Of a stretch of 47,380 nucleotides of DNA, positions 18,153 through 25,501 are shown in pieces (position 1 is the stretch's first letter; each line of letters opens with the position of its first letter). The stretch lies in assembly GCA_902790345.1 (NCBI GenBank), contig CADARO010000002.1:1-47380 (forward strand), in the 5' to 3' direction. The notes beneath the pieces are model-generated. The model ran no database searches, was not told where the DNA came from, and worked only from the letters and a program-made list of their open reading frames with translations. The stretch is from an uncultured Eubacteriales bacterium. Its GTDB lineage: Bacteria; Bacillota; Clostridia; Christensenellales; Aristaeellaceae. The translations under genes were made by a program, and so were the position numbers.

Positions 18153-19025
18153 ATGCTCCGTCAGATGCGTTCCTTCATCGCGGTGGTGGAGACAAACAGC
18201 TTTTTTGAGGCGGGCGAGGTGTGCCACATCTCCCAGTCCGCCGTCTCGCAGCAGATCAGGGCGCTGGAGAGCGAATTGCAGGTGGAGCTGCTGGAGCGGC
18301 ACGGCCGGAAATTCACCCTCACCCCCGCCGGACAGTATTTCTACAAGCAGGCCAAGCTGCAGGTTCAGGCCATGGACAGCGTGGTCAGGGAGGTTCGGCG
18401 CGTCGGCAAGGGAGAGTATCAGCGGCTTCGGGTGGGCGTGCTGAACGGCTTCAGCGGGCGGATCGTGGAGAGCACCGTGCGGGCCTTCAGCGCGGCGCAC
18501 CCCAACGTCCAGCTGTCGCTGACCACGGGCACCCATGAGGCGCTGTTCCATCCGGTGAATAGCGGCTCGCTGGATATGGTGGTCAACGATCAGTGGCGGG
18601 CCCTGTCGGACAGCTATGTGAACGAGGAACTGACGGAGCAGCCGCTGTTTGCCCTGATCCGACAGGACGATCCCCTCAGCGGGCAGAGCGGGATCCGGCT
18701 GGACCAGCTGACGGACAGGCTGTGCATTCTGGTCACATCGCCCGACCAGCGGGAGAGTGAAACGGATCACTGGCGGGACGTGATGGGCCTGGCCGGCAAC
18801 TTCCTCTTTGTGGACAACGTGGAGGAGGCGCGCATGAACGCCGCCGCCGGAAACGGGTTCTATCCCTGCGACGGGGACATGCCGGCCTATGGAAACACCG
18901 TCCGCGTGCCGCTTCTGAGAAACGGCGCACCGCTGACGCGCAGGATGTTCGCCTTCTGGCCGGTCAGAGCGGATTCATCCCTGCAAAGGGAGTTTACCGC
19001 CCTGCTGCGCGGGAATTTGAAATAA
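18153..19025 (+). CDS. LysR family transcriptional regulator
   Basis: 290 aa. The N-terminal winged helix-turn-helix covers about residues 1-60 (MLRQMRSFIAVVETNSF, ISQSAVSQQIRALE, LLERHGRKFTLTPAG). The C-terminal substrate-binding domain starts near RLRVGVLNGFSG and is of the usual size. The ATG at 18153 follows AGGAGG by 7 nt; an upstream frame start is less well placed. It lies directly upstream of two flavodoxin-like genes in the same orientation, which are plausible targets. The effector is unknown. Confidence 0.93.
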   Translation: MLRQMRSFIAVVETNSFFEAGEVCHISQSAVSQQIRALESELQVELLERHGRKFTLTPAGQYFYKQAKLQVQAMDSVVREVRRVGKGEYQRLRVGVLNGFSGRIVESTVRAFSAAHPNVQLSLTTGTHEALFHPVNSGSLDMVVNDQWRALSDSYVNEELTEQPLFALIRQDDPLSGQSGIRLDQLTDRLCILVTSPDQRESETDHWRDVMGLAGNFLFVDNVEEARMNAAAGNGFYPCDGDMPAYGNTVRVPLLRNGAPLTRRMFAFWPVRADSSLQREFTALLRGNLK

Positions 19026-19047
19026 GTTTTTCTTATCGAATGGCGTC

Positions 19048-19065
19048 GGAATCGGAATTGATTCC
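19048..19065. promoter_or_regulatory. Perfect inverted repeat over the -35 of the flavodoxin promoter
   Basis: GGAATC and GATTCC flank a 6-nt GGAATT centre. The right arm overlaps the -35 hexamer TTGATT, so a protein bound here would block or shape transcription of the flavodoxin genes. The upstream LysR protein is the obvious candidate. Confidence 0.45.
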
Positions 19066-19086
19066 CCGCCGTTTTTTCCGTATAAT
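19058..19086 (+). promoter_or_regulatory. Promoter of the flavodoxin pair
   Basis: TTGATT (19058-19063) and TATAAT (19081-19086) with 17-nt spacing, 33 nt upstream of the first flavodoxin gene. Confidence 0.75.
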
Positions 19087-19119
19087 GGGGGCAGATGAAA
19101 GAAAGAAGGCGTTTGAAGC

Positions 19120-19632
19120 ATGGCAAACCTGATCGTGTATTATTCCCGCAAGGGGCAGAACTACTGGAACGGCAGCATCGTGGATTTGGCAAAGGGCAAC
19201 ACGGAGCGGGTGGCGGAGTTCATCCAGAAGGCCGTGGGCGGCGATCTGTTCGAGATCGAGACCGTGCGCCAGTACAGCAAGGACTACATGACCTGCACCG
19301 AGGAGGCCAAGGCGGAGCTGCGGGAGGGCGCGCGGCCTGAGCTGAAGAGGTATCCGGATTCCATCGACCAGTATGACACCATCTTCGTGGGCTATCCCAA
19401 CTGGTGGGGCACCATGCCCATGTGCGTCTATACCTTTCTGGAGCGCTACGACCTGACCGGCAAGAAAATCGTGCCCTTCTGCACCAACGAGGGCAGCGGC
19501 ATGGGCGGCAGCGAGCGGGAGCTGAAGAAGATCTGCAAGGGCGCCACGGTGGTGTCCGGCCTGTCCATCCACGGCGCGGAAGCCGCCAAGAGCGAGGACA
19601 AAGTCGCCGCGTGGGCGAAGAAGAACGCGTGA
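19120..19632 (+). CDS. Flavodoxin-like protein, cytoplasmic
   Basis: 170 aa. It has the flavodoxin pattern LIVYYSRKGQN...NTERVAEFI at the N-terminal phosphate-binding loop, and IFVGYPNWWGTMPM, the loop that stacks on the FMN ring. PFCTNEGSGMGGSEREL covers the third FMN contact. It would bind FMN and carry electrons or act as an NAD(P)H:quinone or azo-type oxidoreductase. The insertion YWNGSIVDLAKGN within the first loop is longer than in classical flavodoxins. The next gene, a secreted relative, starts 36 nt on. Confidence 0.9.
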   Translation: MANLIVYYSRKGQNYWNGSIVDLAKGNTERVAEFIQKAVGGDLFEIETVRQYSKDYMTCTEEAKAELREGARPELKRYPDSIDQYDTIFVGYPNWWGTMPMCVYTFLERYDLTGKKIVPFCTNEGSGMGGSERELKKICKGATVVSGLSIHGAEAAKSEDKVAAWAKKNA

Positions 19633-19668
19633 CGCGGGAATCATTCCGATCTGAGGAGGAAAAGTGAA

Positions 19669-20277
19669 ATGAAAAAGCTGATGTCTCTGCTGATGGCCCT
19701 GGCGCTGTTCTGCGCCGCTCTGCCCGCGCTGGCTGAGGAGGAAACGCCCGCCCACGTGCTGGTGGTGTTCTTCTCCCACGCCGGCGAGAACTACGGCGTG
19801 GGCGTGATCGAGGAGGGCAACACCGCCAGGATGGGCAGGATCATCGCGGAACAGATGGAGGCCGACATCTTTGAGCTGGTGCCCGTGGTGCCCTATCCCG
19901 AGGATTACGACGCCTGCCTGGAGGCGGCCACGGAGGAGCAGCGCACGGTCGCCCGCCCGGAATATGAGGAGGAAATCGAAAACTGGGAACAGTATGACAC
20001 CGTGTTCATCGGTTATCCCATCTGGTGGGGCCAGATTCCCAACATCGTGCACACCTTCATGGAGGCCTATGACTTTGCCGGAAAGACCGTGATTCCCTTC
20101 AACACCCACGAGGGCAGCGGTCAGGCCCACAGCCAGAAGGACATCGAGGCGCTGATGCCCGAGGAGGCGACGGTGCTCCAGGGCCTGGCCGTTCGCGGCG
20201 GCAGGGCTCAGAACGACCCGGAAGGCACCGGCGCGGACGTGGCAAAGTGGCTGAAGGACATCGGCCTGGCGGAGTGA
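19669..20277 (+). CDS. Exported flavodoxin-like protein
   Basis: 202 aa. A clear signal peptide covers about residues 1-22 (MKKLMSLLMALALFCAALPALA), without a lipobox Cys. The flavodoxin domain follows: VLVVFFSHAGENYGVG with NTARMG, IFIGYPIWWG-type FMN loop (VFIGYPIWWGQIPN), and PFNTHEGSGQAHSQKDI. It is a paralogue of the preceding protein. FMN normally loads in the cytosol, so a Sec-exported flavodoxin must acquire FMN outside or be exported apo; extracellular electron transfer is a plausible role. The start follows GAGGAAAAG. A short terminator-like hairpin follows the gene. Confidence 0.88.
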   Translation: MKKLMSLLMALALFCAALPALAEEETPAHVLVVFFSHAGENYGVGVIEEGNTARMGRIIAEQMEADIFELVPVVPYPEDYDACLEAATEEQRTVARPEYEEEIENWEQYDTVFIGYPIWWGQIPNIVHTFMEAYDFAGKTVIPFNTHEGSGQAHSQKDIEALMPEEATVLQGLAVRGGRAQNDPEGTGADVAKWLKDIGLAE

Positions 20278-20285
20278 GGCATAGA

Positions 20286-20310
20286 TGAGCGGGACCCCGC
20301 GGGGTTTTTC
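20286..20310 (+). terminator. Possible terminator after the flavodoxin pair
   Basis: A short GC-rich stem (GCGGGACCCCGCGGGG) is followed by TTTTTC, 8 nt after the stop codon. The stem and loop are compact, so the call is tentative. Confidence 0.5.
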
Positions 20311-20325
20311 TTCCCCGGCGGCAGG

Positions 20326-20664
20326 CTATCTCATCACCTTCTCCAGGGCCTTTCCCCTGGCCAGCTCGTCCACCAGCTTGTCCAGCTGGCGCATCTTCTT
20401 CGTCAGCGGGTCCTCGATGGTCTCCACCTGAATGCCGCACACCTTGCCGGTGATCAGCTCGGCCCGGGGATTCCAGGCCGGGGCGTTCTCCAGAAACGCG
20501 CCGTAGGTGGCGTCGCTCCGGGCCATGGCCGCCAGTTGGTCGGCGGTATAGCCCGTGAGCCAGGCGGTCACGGCGTCCACCTCGGCCCGCGCGCGGTTCT
20601 TGCGCTCCGCCTTTTTGACGAGGCAGTTGTATACCTTGGCAAAAGACATGTCAAACACGTTCAT
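20326..20664 (-). CDS. DUF2200 family protein
   Basis: 112 aa, full length for DUF2200. Conserved segments are visible: MSFAKVYNCLVKKAERKNR near the start, VTAWLTGYTADQL in the middle, NPRAELITGKVCGIQVETIEDPLTKKMRQLDKLVDELARGK at the end (quoted here as family landmarks in pieces: ITGKVCGIQVE and KKMRQLDKLVDEL). The family function is unknown. The ribosome site GGAGGGGAG lies upstream. It follows the GNAT gene by 30 nt, as the last gene of a leftward group. Confidence 0.88.
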   Translation of the reverse strand: MNVFDMSFAKVYNCLVKKAERKNRARAEVDAVTAWLTGYTADQLAAMARSDATYGAFLENAPAWNPRAELITGKVCGIQVETIEDPLTKKMRQLDKLVDELARGKALEKVMR

Positions 20665-20694
20665 TTCCGTTTCTCCCCTCCGCGGCGGCGGCCG

Positions 20695-21312
20695 CTATAG
20701 ATCCTTCTCCATGCGGACGCAGCGGAAGGTGTCGCCCTGCGCCGCCTCGCCGCGCGTTTCATAGCCCATGTCCTGATAGAAGGCCACCTTGTTTTCCCGG
20801 CTCTCGACGACCGCTTTGGAATAGAACAGCTCCTCGGCCCAGGCCTCGCACTCGCTGACCACCATGGTACCGATGCCCTGACGCCGGTACTCCGGCAGCA
20901 CCACCACCCGGCCGATCATCACGCTGTCCTTGTCCAGCGGATACATCCGCGCCGTGGCGATGGGAAAGTCGTCGTCCGTGACCAGGACATATTTGGTATC
21001 CGGCCCGTCGTGCTCGTCGAATTCCTGCCGCAGGGGGATGTGGTGCTTCTTCGCCATGGCCTGAACGCGCACATAACAGGCGCCCGCCCGCTGCCACGTC
21101 TCCGTCGCCTGGATGACGCACAGGGTCGGCCGAAGCTCGATTCGCGCGATGTCGCTCTCGTAGATGAGACAGCCGTTGATTTTGACGCCGGCCTCCTCCA
21201 CGCCGTACTCGTGCAGGCAGTATTCGGCGGAGCATATGTCGGCCACGCCGGTGAAGTTGTGGCCCCATTTGTCCAGGATGTGGATCATCTTGCCGTCGTA
21301 TTGCCCGATCAT
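20695..21312 (-). CDS. GNAT-family N-acetyltransferase
   Basis: 205 aa. A GNAT domain occupies about residues 65-205: strand YVLVTDDDFPIATARMYP, motif A VVVLPEYRRQGIGTMVVSECE, and a final AFYQDMGYETRG segment with the usual Tyr. The first 60 residues (KMIHILDKWGHNF...CLIYESD) are an extra region not typical of the family. The start at 21312 overlaps the stop of the membrane-protein gene by 4 nt (ATGA) and is preceded by GGGGAGGTG, so the two are coupled. The substrate is unknown. Confidence 0.87.
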   Translation of the reverse strand: MIGQYDGKMIHILDKWGHNFTGVADICSAEYCLHEYGVEEAGVKINGCLIYESDIARIELRPTLCVIQATETWQRAGACYVRVQAMAKKHHIPLRQEFDEHDGPDTKYVLVTDDDFPIATARMYPLDKDSVMIGRVVVLPEYRRQGIGTMVVSECEAWAEELFYSKAVVESRENKVAFYQDMGYETRGEAAQGDTFRCVRMEKDL

Positions 21313-21716
21313 TTGACACCTCCCCGGTCGATTTGCCCGTTCAGCGCTTCCTCCACCCGGTTCAGCGTTCTGAAAAACCGCAGGGTGGCGATCATCGGCC
21401 CCACGAGGATCAGGATGCCGAACACGTTCCAGCCGAACATGTGCCACCAGGAGGTGTGCGGCCCCTCCACGCCCAGCTCGATGGCCTTCGCCTTCAGCTC
21501 CTCGGCGACGCGGGCCATCCACACCAGCGTGTAGACGAACAGCGTCGGAATGCCCAGCAGATACGCCTTCCAATAGCGCTGGGTTCGGTGGCCGAGGATT
21601 GCGTCCAGCTCGTCCTGCAGGCCCAGAGGCATCCAGACCAGCAGGAACGTGCCCGCCGTGAAAAAGTCGATGAAGCCGATGAGGAAGCCCTTTCGACGCG
21701 TGTGTTTGAATCTCAT
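21309..21716 (-). CDS. Small membrane protein, possibly DUF4234-like
   Basis: 135 aa. Three hydrophobic segments are visible: about 13-30 (IGFIDFFTAGTFLLVWM), 50-68 (YLLGIPTLFVYTLVWM) and 94-110 (FGWNVFGILILVGPMI). The start is basic (MRFKHTRRKG), so the N-terminus is probably inside. The layout resembles DUF4234-type small membrane proteins, but I cannot confirm this. Its stop overlaps the start of the GNAT gene. A large hairpin lies upstream of it. Confidence 0.75.
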   Translation of the reverse strand: MRFKHTRRKGFLIGFIDFFTAGTFLLVWMPLGLQDELDAILGHRTQRYWKAYLLGIPTLFVYTLVWMARVAEELKAKAIELGVEGPHTSWWHMFGWNVFGILILVGPMIATLRFFRTLNRVEEALNGQIDRGGVK

Positions 21717-21786
21717 GGGTTTTGTTCACCTGTTTTGACAGTCAGTTTCGGCGGTTGGCCGATGAAAGCATGATATCACAGTGATG

Positions 21787-21837
21787 GGATGATGACTGCC
21801 GGCTGAGTTTTACCGGCGACAGGCATCATCCTTTTTT
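21787..21837 (+). terminator. Strong terminator-like hairpin without an upstream gene on its strand
   Basis: GGATGATG...CTG...CCGG pairs with CCGG...CAG...CATCATCC, and TTTTTT follows on the + strand. Both flanking genes point away from it, so no known + transcript ends here. A second small dyad, ATCACAGTGAT, sits at 21775-21785. It could end a small RNA or an antisense transcript of the membrane-protein gene. Confidence 0.6.
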
Positions 21838-21933
21838 GATTATATTATATCATCTCTCCCGCGGGTTGTTCAACGGTATTTTTCATTCTGCCTTCGCGAT
21901 CCATCCGGTGACCGGATCGTGCTTCACACACCA

Positions 21934-21962
21934 TTTACATCACAAGAACGATCTGGTATAAT
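21934..21962 (+). promoter_or_regulatory. Promoter of the glycosidase-like gene
   Basis: TTTACA (21934-21939) and extended -10 TGGTATAAT (hexamer 21957-21962), 17-nt spacing. Confidence 0.75.
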
Positions 21963-22009
21963 AAGCGCACAGGTGGATTGAGTCAGCCAAAGGACAGGGA
22001 GGGACGATC

Positions 22010-23392
22010 ATGAAAGCCATTCTGCCGTTCGATGATTTTCTGATGAACCGATCCGACAACACGAAGCGGGTCTTCAAGCAGCCCCACTGGCATCCGGAAT
22101 GCGCCTTTACGGATTCGGAGAACACCAGCGTCATTTCGCCCCAGATGGTTGTTCCCGCGCCCCAGGGCGGCTACATGCTGATTTACATGGCCTCCCCCGA
22201 TGCGAACATCCCCATGGACGACGAGCACATGGCCGTGCTGCTGGCGCACAGCGACGACGGCTTCCACTTCGAGCCCTACAACGTGAATCTGCCCCACATG
22301 AAGCGGGCCAATATGATCGGCATGGCGACGGAGGACATCGGCATCCACGCCATGCTGGACGCGCAGGAGACGAATCCGGACTATCGCTACAAAGCGCCTC
22401 AGGCGCGCTATGGCCGGATCGACAGCCAGGAGATCGTCCATGAGCCAGCGCGTCTGCTGGGCTCGCCGGACCTGATCCACTGGAAGCGGATATCCGACGC
22501 GCCGGTGACGCCGTCCTATGTGGACTGCTATCCGAGCCTGCTGCGCAACCCGCGCACCGGGCGCTTTCAGGTGACCACCCGGCGGCGCTGGGGCGAAAGG
22601 CGCGTCTGCCTGACGGAAAGCGCCGACCTGCAGTCCTGGACCTTCCCCAGGGGCATCGTCCATCCCCTGCCGAACGACGAGCCCACCACCCATCTTTACA
22701 GCATGCCGGAATACTATTACGAGCCGGGCGATCTGTTCATCGGCCTTTTGTGGAAGCAGGTCATGCCCTTCAACCGCGTCATGGAGGGCCCGGTGACCAG
22801 CGAATACGCCTATTCCTACGACGGTTTGATGTGGAACCGCACAGGCGCGCCCCTCTACACCGCGAAAGAGCGGGGCGAGCTGGGCTATGGCGGCGCGTAC
22901 TGCGTTTCCATGGTGGATCGGGGAGAGGATATTCTCTTCTACATGGCGGCCCACAGGGCGGAACACGGCGGATTCCCGAAGCCCAAACGGGAGGGCCTGC
23001 CCGCCAACGTGGCTGTCATTCCCGGCACCTTGCGGCGCAACCGGTTCGTCTGCATCGACTCCGGCAAGGGCAAGGCCGAGCTGATTACCCAGTGGCTGCG
23101 GCTGAACAAGCCGGAGCTGCGGATCAACGCCAACATTCCCTTTGGCGGGCTTCGCGCCGAGCTCCGCCGGGGCGAGCCCATCGAGGGCTATACCATGGAC
23201 GATTTTATCCCCCTCTCCGGCGATCTGACGGACGCGCCGCTGAGGTGGAAGGGCGGCGGCCTGGAGCAGTTTGTGCGGGACGGGAGCTGGGTGCAGCTGT
23301 ACATCGCCTTTGAGCAGGCGGAGGTCTACGCGATCATGGGGGATTTCGCGTTCAACATCAACACGAGGGCCCCGGCGTATGAGGTTCTGTAA
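22010..23392 (+). CDS. Beta-propeller glycoside-hydrolase-like protein
   Basis: 460 aa, no signal peptide. The sequence has repeated propeller-blade patterns: SPQMVVPAPQGGYMLIYMAS, LLAHSDDGFHFEPYNV, RLLGSPDLIHWKRI, VDCYPSLLRNPRTGRFQ, YAYSYDGLMWNRTG. These S-x-DG-x-x-W/F motifs are typical of five-bladed glycosidases (GH32/43/68-like). The C-terminal part (LRWKGG...SWVQLYIAFEQAEVYAIMGDF) resembles the beta-sandwich that follows such propellers. The exact family and substrate cannot be named. The start follows GGGAGGG. Confidence 0.75.
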   Translation: MKAILPFDDFLMNRSDNTKRVFKQPHWHPECAFTDSENTSVISPQMVVPAPQGGYMLIYMASPDANIPMDDEHMAVLLAHSDDGFHFEPYNVNLPHMKRANMIGMATEDIGIHAMLDAQETNPDYRYKAPQARYGRIDSQEIVHEPARLLGSPDLIHWKRISDAPVTPSYVDCYPSLLRNPRTGRFQVTTRRRWGERRVCLTESADLQSWTFPRGIVHPLPNDEPTTHLYSMPEYYYEPGDLFIGLLWKQVMPFNRVMEGPVTSEYAYSYDGLMWNRTGAPLYTAKERGELGYGGAYCVSMVDRGEDILFYMAAHRAEHGGFPKPKREGLPANVAVIPGTLRRNRFVCIDSGKGKAELITQWLRLNKPELRINANIPFGGLRAELRRGEPIEGYTMDDFIPLSGDLTDAPLRWKGGGLEQFVRDGSWVQLYIAFEQAEVYAIMGDFAFNINTRAPAYEVL

Positions 23393-23435
23393 GGAAATGG
23401 CGTTTAGCGTCAAATCGGGATTTGTGGAGGTATAT

Positions 23436-24086
23436 ATGCTTGAAAAAATGAGCGCCTTCTTTGAATCAAGGCTTAACGGATACGATGAACATATGATGAC
23501 CGATATCGAATCCGCAAACGAATTCTATCCCTTTACAGCAAAGCAATTGCCAACCGCTGAAAACTGCCATGTGCTTGATTTGGGCTGTGGCACGGGATTG
23601 GAACTTCAAGAATACTATACGCAGAATCCGTTAGCAAAGGTTACAGGAATAGACCTCTCGCAAGGAATGCTGGCTGAACTCAAACGGAAATTCGTGGGCA
23701 AAGATATAACCTTGATACTCGGCTCGTATTTTGATGTGCCTTTAGGCGAGAACGTGTTCGATGCAGCCGTGTCGGTAGAGAGTCTTCATCATTTCTCAAA
23801 AGAAGAAAAGACTGCATTGTATTGCAAACTGCATACGGCTTTAAAAGAAAAGGGATATTTTATCCTCACGGATTATTTTTCTGTATCCGATGAAGAAGAA
23901 CAGATGCACAGACGGAATTTGTTAGCATTGAAAGCAGAACAAGGTATTACTGACGATGAGTTCTACCATTACGATACACCTCTTACTGTGGAGCATGAAA
24001 GCGAAGCTCTTGCTGAAGCAGGGTTTTCATCAGTTGAGGTGTTGAATCACTGGGGAGCAACCTACACGATTAAAGCGGTCAGGTAA
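23436..24086 (+). CDS. SAM-dependent methyltransferase, class I
   Basis: 216 aa. Motif I is clear (VLDLGCGTGLELQE, about residues 46-59), followed by the acidic loop VTGIDLSQGML, and VESLHHFSKEEK at motif IV. It would methylate a small molecule; similar proteins are annotated as UbiE/Methyltransf_25 types. The start follows GGAGG at 8 nt; a longer frame running back into the glycosidase gene is rejected. The gene has much lower GC and different codon use (many AAA, GAA, TTA codons) than its left neighbour, which marks the beginning of a foreign-looking segment. Confidence 0.88.
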   Translation: MLEKMSAFFESRLNGYDEHMMTDIESANEFYPFTAKQLPTAENCHVLDLGCGTGLELQEYYTQNPLAKVTGIDLSQGMLAELKRKFVGKDITLILGSYFDVPLGENVFDAAVSVESLHHFSKEEKTALYCKLHTALKEKGYFILTDYFSVSDEEEQMHRRNLLALKAEQGITDDEFYHYDTPLTVEHESEALAEAGFSSVEVLNHWGATYTIKAVR

Positions 24087-24177
24087 ACCATCAAATTCTA
24101 ATTTATCGATCCGATTCCCTGAAAACCCTTGATTTTCCTGCATTTCCCGCAGGCCTGATGCCATAAAAAGCTCTGTT

Positions 24178-24216
24178 TTCCCTTGTTTTTGCCCTTATGA
24201 GACAGAAACAAGGGAA
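24178..24216 (+). terminator. Hairpin after methyltransferase gene
   Basis: TTCCCTTGTTT pairs with AAACAAGGGAA around a 17-nt loop, followed by GTTTCTTTCTT. The left arm is part of the 22-bp direct repeat. It probably ends the methyltransferase transcript. Confidence 0.5.
24180..24201 (+). repeat. 22-bp direct repeat, left copy
   Basis: CCCTTGTTTTTGCCCTTATGAG (as two pieces: CCCTTGTTTTTG and CCCTTATGAG). It recurs at 26070-26091 with one mismatch. The two copies bracket the membrane hydrolase and TetR genes. Confidence 0.75.
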
Positions 24217-24273
24217 GTTTCTTTCTTAAAATGTATCGCGTTTCAAGGCCTCGCCGTTTGAGAGCGAAATACA

Positions 24274-24307
24274 CCCCTTGCACAAACTTCCCAGTTTATG
24301 CAAGGGG
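24274..24307 (-). terminator. Hairpin after the membrane-anchored hydrolase gene
   Basis: CCCCTTGCA and TGCAAGGGG are perfect arms, and inner AAAC/GTTT extends them. It lies 31 nt after the stop at 24338. The T-run on the minus side is weak (TGTATTTC). Confidence 0.55.
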
Positions 24308-24337
24308 CAATTTTCTGCGAACAAACTATTTAGGCAT

Positions 24338-25306
24338 TTATCTGTTCTTCTCAATATCCTGCCAGTTCGAGTTACTGAGGATTTCCGCATTCTCTCCAAA
24401 CAGCGCAGCTTTGGCTTCCTCATCGCCCTGCAGAAGATACAGGAACCATGCAGTCATATAACCGTCCGTGCGATATACCATGTCAAAATGTTCTGCATTT
24501 GCACAGCGAGCACGAATCTTGAGTGTATCTTGCGGCATTGCTTCATAGATCTCAATCAAAGACTGAAGCGGAGCGACTCCTGCAAACGTCTTCGGGTCAT
24601 GAATGTCCTTCCCACCGTCATCGTCCGATGTCCCCGTAGAAGCGGTCATGAAGTATGGAATCGTGATATCAGCAGGTTCATAGCCCCACCCCATGTTCTG
24701 AGCAAGCAAGGGATAGGATGCACTTCCGGTAAACAATGCTTTGTAAAGTTTGCCATTATCGTGTTTCGTCACAGCCGTGATCGCTCCTGCACCGCCTTGC
24801 GAGTAACCGGTGATTCCCATATTGTTTGTATCCACACGATCCTTGATCTCGCTTTCGTTCAGAACATAGTCCAATGTGATCGATGCCGTATCACCGTTTC
24901 CGGTCTGCGGGTCATCGTTACCGACAACAATAAAGCCCCACGACGCAAGACGCTCGAAAACAGGCAAATAGATTTTTGCAGGCGTCTGGCTTCCGTTTAC
25001 CACCATGATCAGCGGATACTTCTTATCATTTGTGCGAAGTTCCGACGGGAAGAAAATACGGATGTTCTTGATCGACTTTTTATCTGAAGAGACAGTGATG
25101 CTTTCCACTTCAAAGGATCCTCTTCCGGTGTACTTTGTCTCCAATGGACCACCGGCAATGGCTGCATATCCTTCATAGTAATTATCAGGATACAGCGGAG
25201 TATTTAAAGCTTTCTGCTCCTTAATCTTATTGGCAACAAACAACAAGGCCAATAGAACGACAATCACTGCCAAGACGATTCTTAATACTTTGAACACCTT
25301 TTTCAT
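24338..25306 (-). CDS. Membrane-anchored alpha/beta hydrolase
   Basis: 322 aa. An N-terminal helix (about 7-27, VLRIVLAVIVVLLALLFVA) would anchor it with the catalytic domain outside. The nucleophile elbow GYSQGG lies near residue 170, preceded by DTNNMGI; LIMVVNGSQTPA contains the oxyanion region, and a late NAEHFDM holds the likely catalytic His. It resembles dienelactone-hydrolase/PET-hydrolase-like (chlorophyllase-type) lipases. The substrate is unknown. The gene is AT-rich compared with the surrounding genome and is divergent from a TetR regulator with operator-like dyads in between. Confidence 0.87.
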   Translation of the reverse strand: MKKVFKVLRIVLAVIVVLLALLFVANKIKEQKALNTPLYPDNYYEGYAAIAGGPLETKYTGRGSFEVESITVSSDKKSIKNIRIFFPSELRTNDKKYPLIMVVNGSQTPAKIYLPVFERLASWGFIVVGNDDPQTGNGDTASITLDYVLNESEIKDRVDTNNMGITGYSQGGAGAITAVTKHDNGKLYKALFTGSASYPLLAQNMGWGYEPADITIPYFMTASTGTSDDDGGKDIHDPKTFAGVAPLQSLIEIYEAMPQDTLKIRARCANAEHFDMVYRTDGYMTAWFLYLLQGDEEAKAALFGENAEILSNSNWQDIEKNR

Positions 25307-25325
25307 ATCCTTTCAATCCTTCCTA

Positions 25326-25354
25326 TTGACAATTCATTTCCGCATCAGTATACT
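25326..25354 (+). promoter_or_regulatory. Promoter of the TetR gene in the low-GC island
   Basis: TTGACA (25326-25331) and TATACT (25349-25354) with 17-nt spacing. The -10 lies inside a perfect 14-bp palindrome. Confidence 0.75.
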
Positions 25355-25357
25355 GAT
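25344..25357. promoter_or_regulatory. Perfect 14-bp palindrome, candidate operator
   Basis: ATCAGTATACTGAT reads the same on both strands and is flanked by CCGC and GCGG. It covers the -10 of the TetR promoter, fit for autoregulation and for control of the divergent hydrolase gene. Confidence 0.6.
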
Positions 25358-25371
25358 TATGCGGAATAAAT

Positions 25372-25423
25372 GTATCGTTACGGTACTTATGTTTCGCAAC
25401 AATGACCATTATAGTAACGAGAC
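25372..25423. promoter_or_regulatory. Dyad GTATCGTTACGGTAC and inverted partner GTAACGAGAC
   Basis: GTATCGTTACGGTAC (25372-25386) is an imperfect 15-bp dyad. GTAACGAGAC (25414-25423) is the reverse complement of its first 10 nt except one base. TetR operators often look like this. These sites lie between the divergent starts. Confidence 0.5.
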
Positions 25424-25501
25424 ACCTGCTTGTCAATGTGATCCGGGAAAATAGAGCCGCTCAGAACGCTATGCGGAACAAAAAGGAGATTTTGTACCTT
25501 T

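Noticed and set aside
20759-21319. Alternative minus-strand frame over the GNAT gene
   Set aside because: Arg/Gly-rich shadow frame; the GNAT frame carries motif A and an overlapping start.
24098-24283. 61-codon minus-strand frame after the methyltransferase gene
   Set aside because: It crosses the 22-bp repeat and two hairpins, lacks a ribosome site and is rich in Lys/Gly/Arg; kept as non-coding although it might be an old gene remnant.
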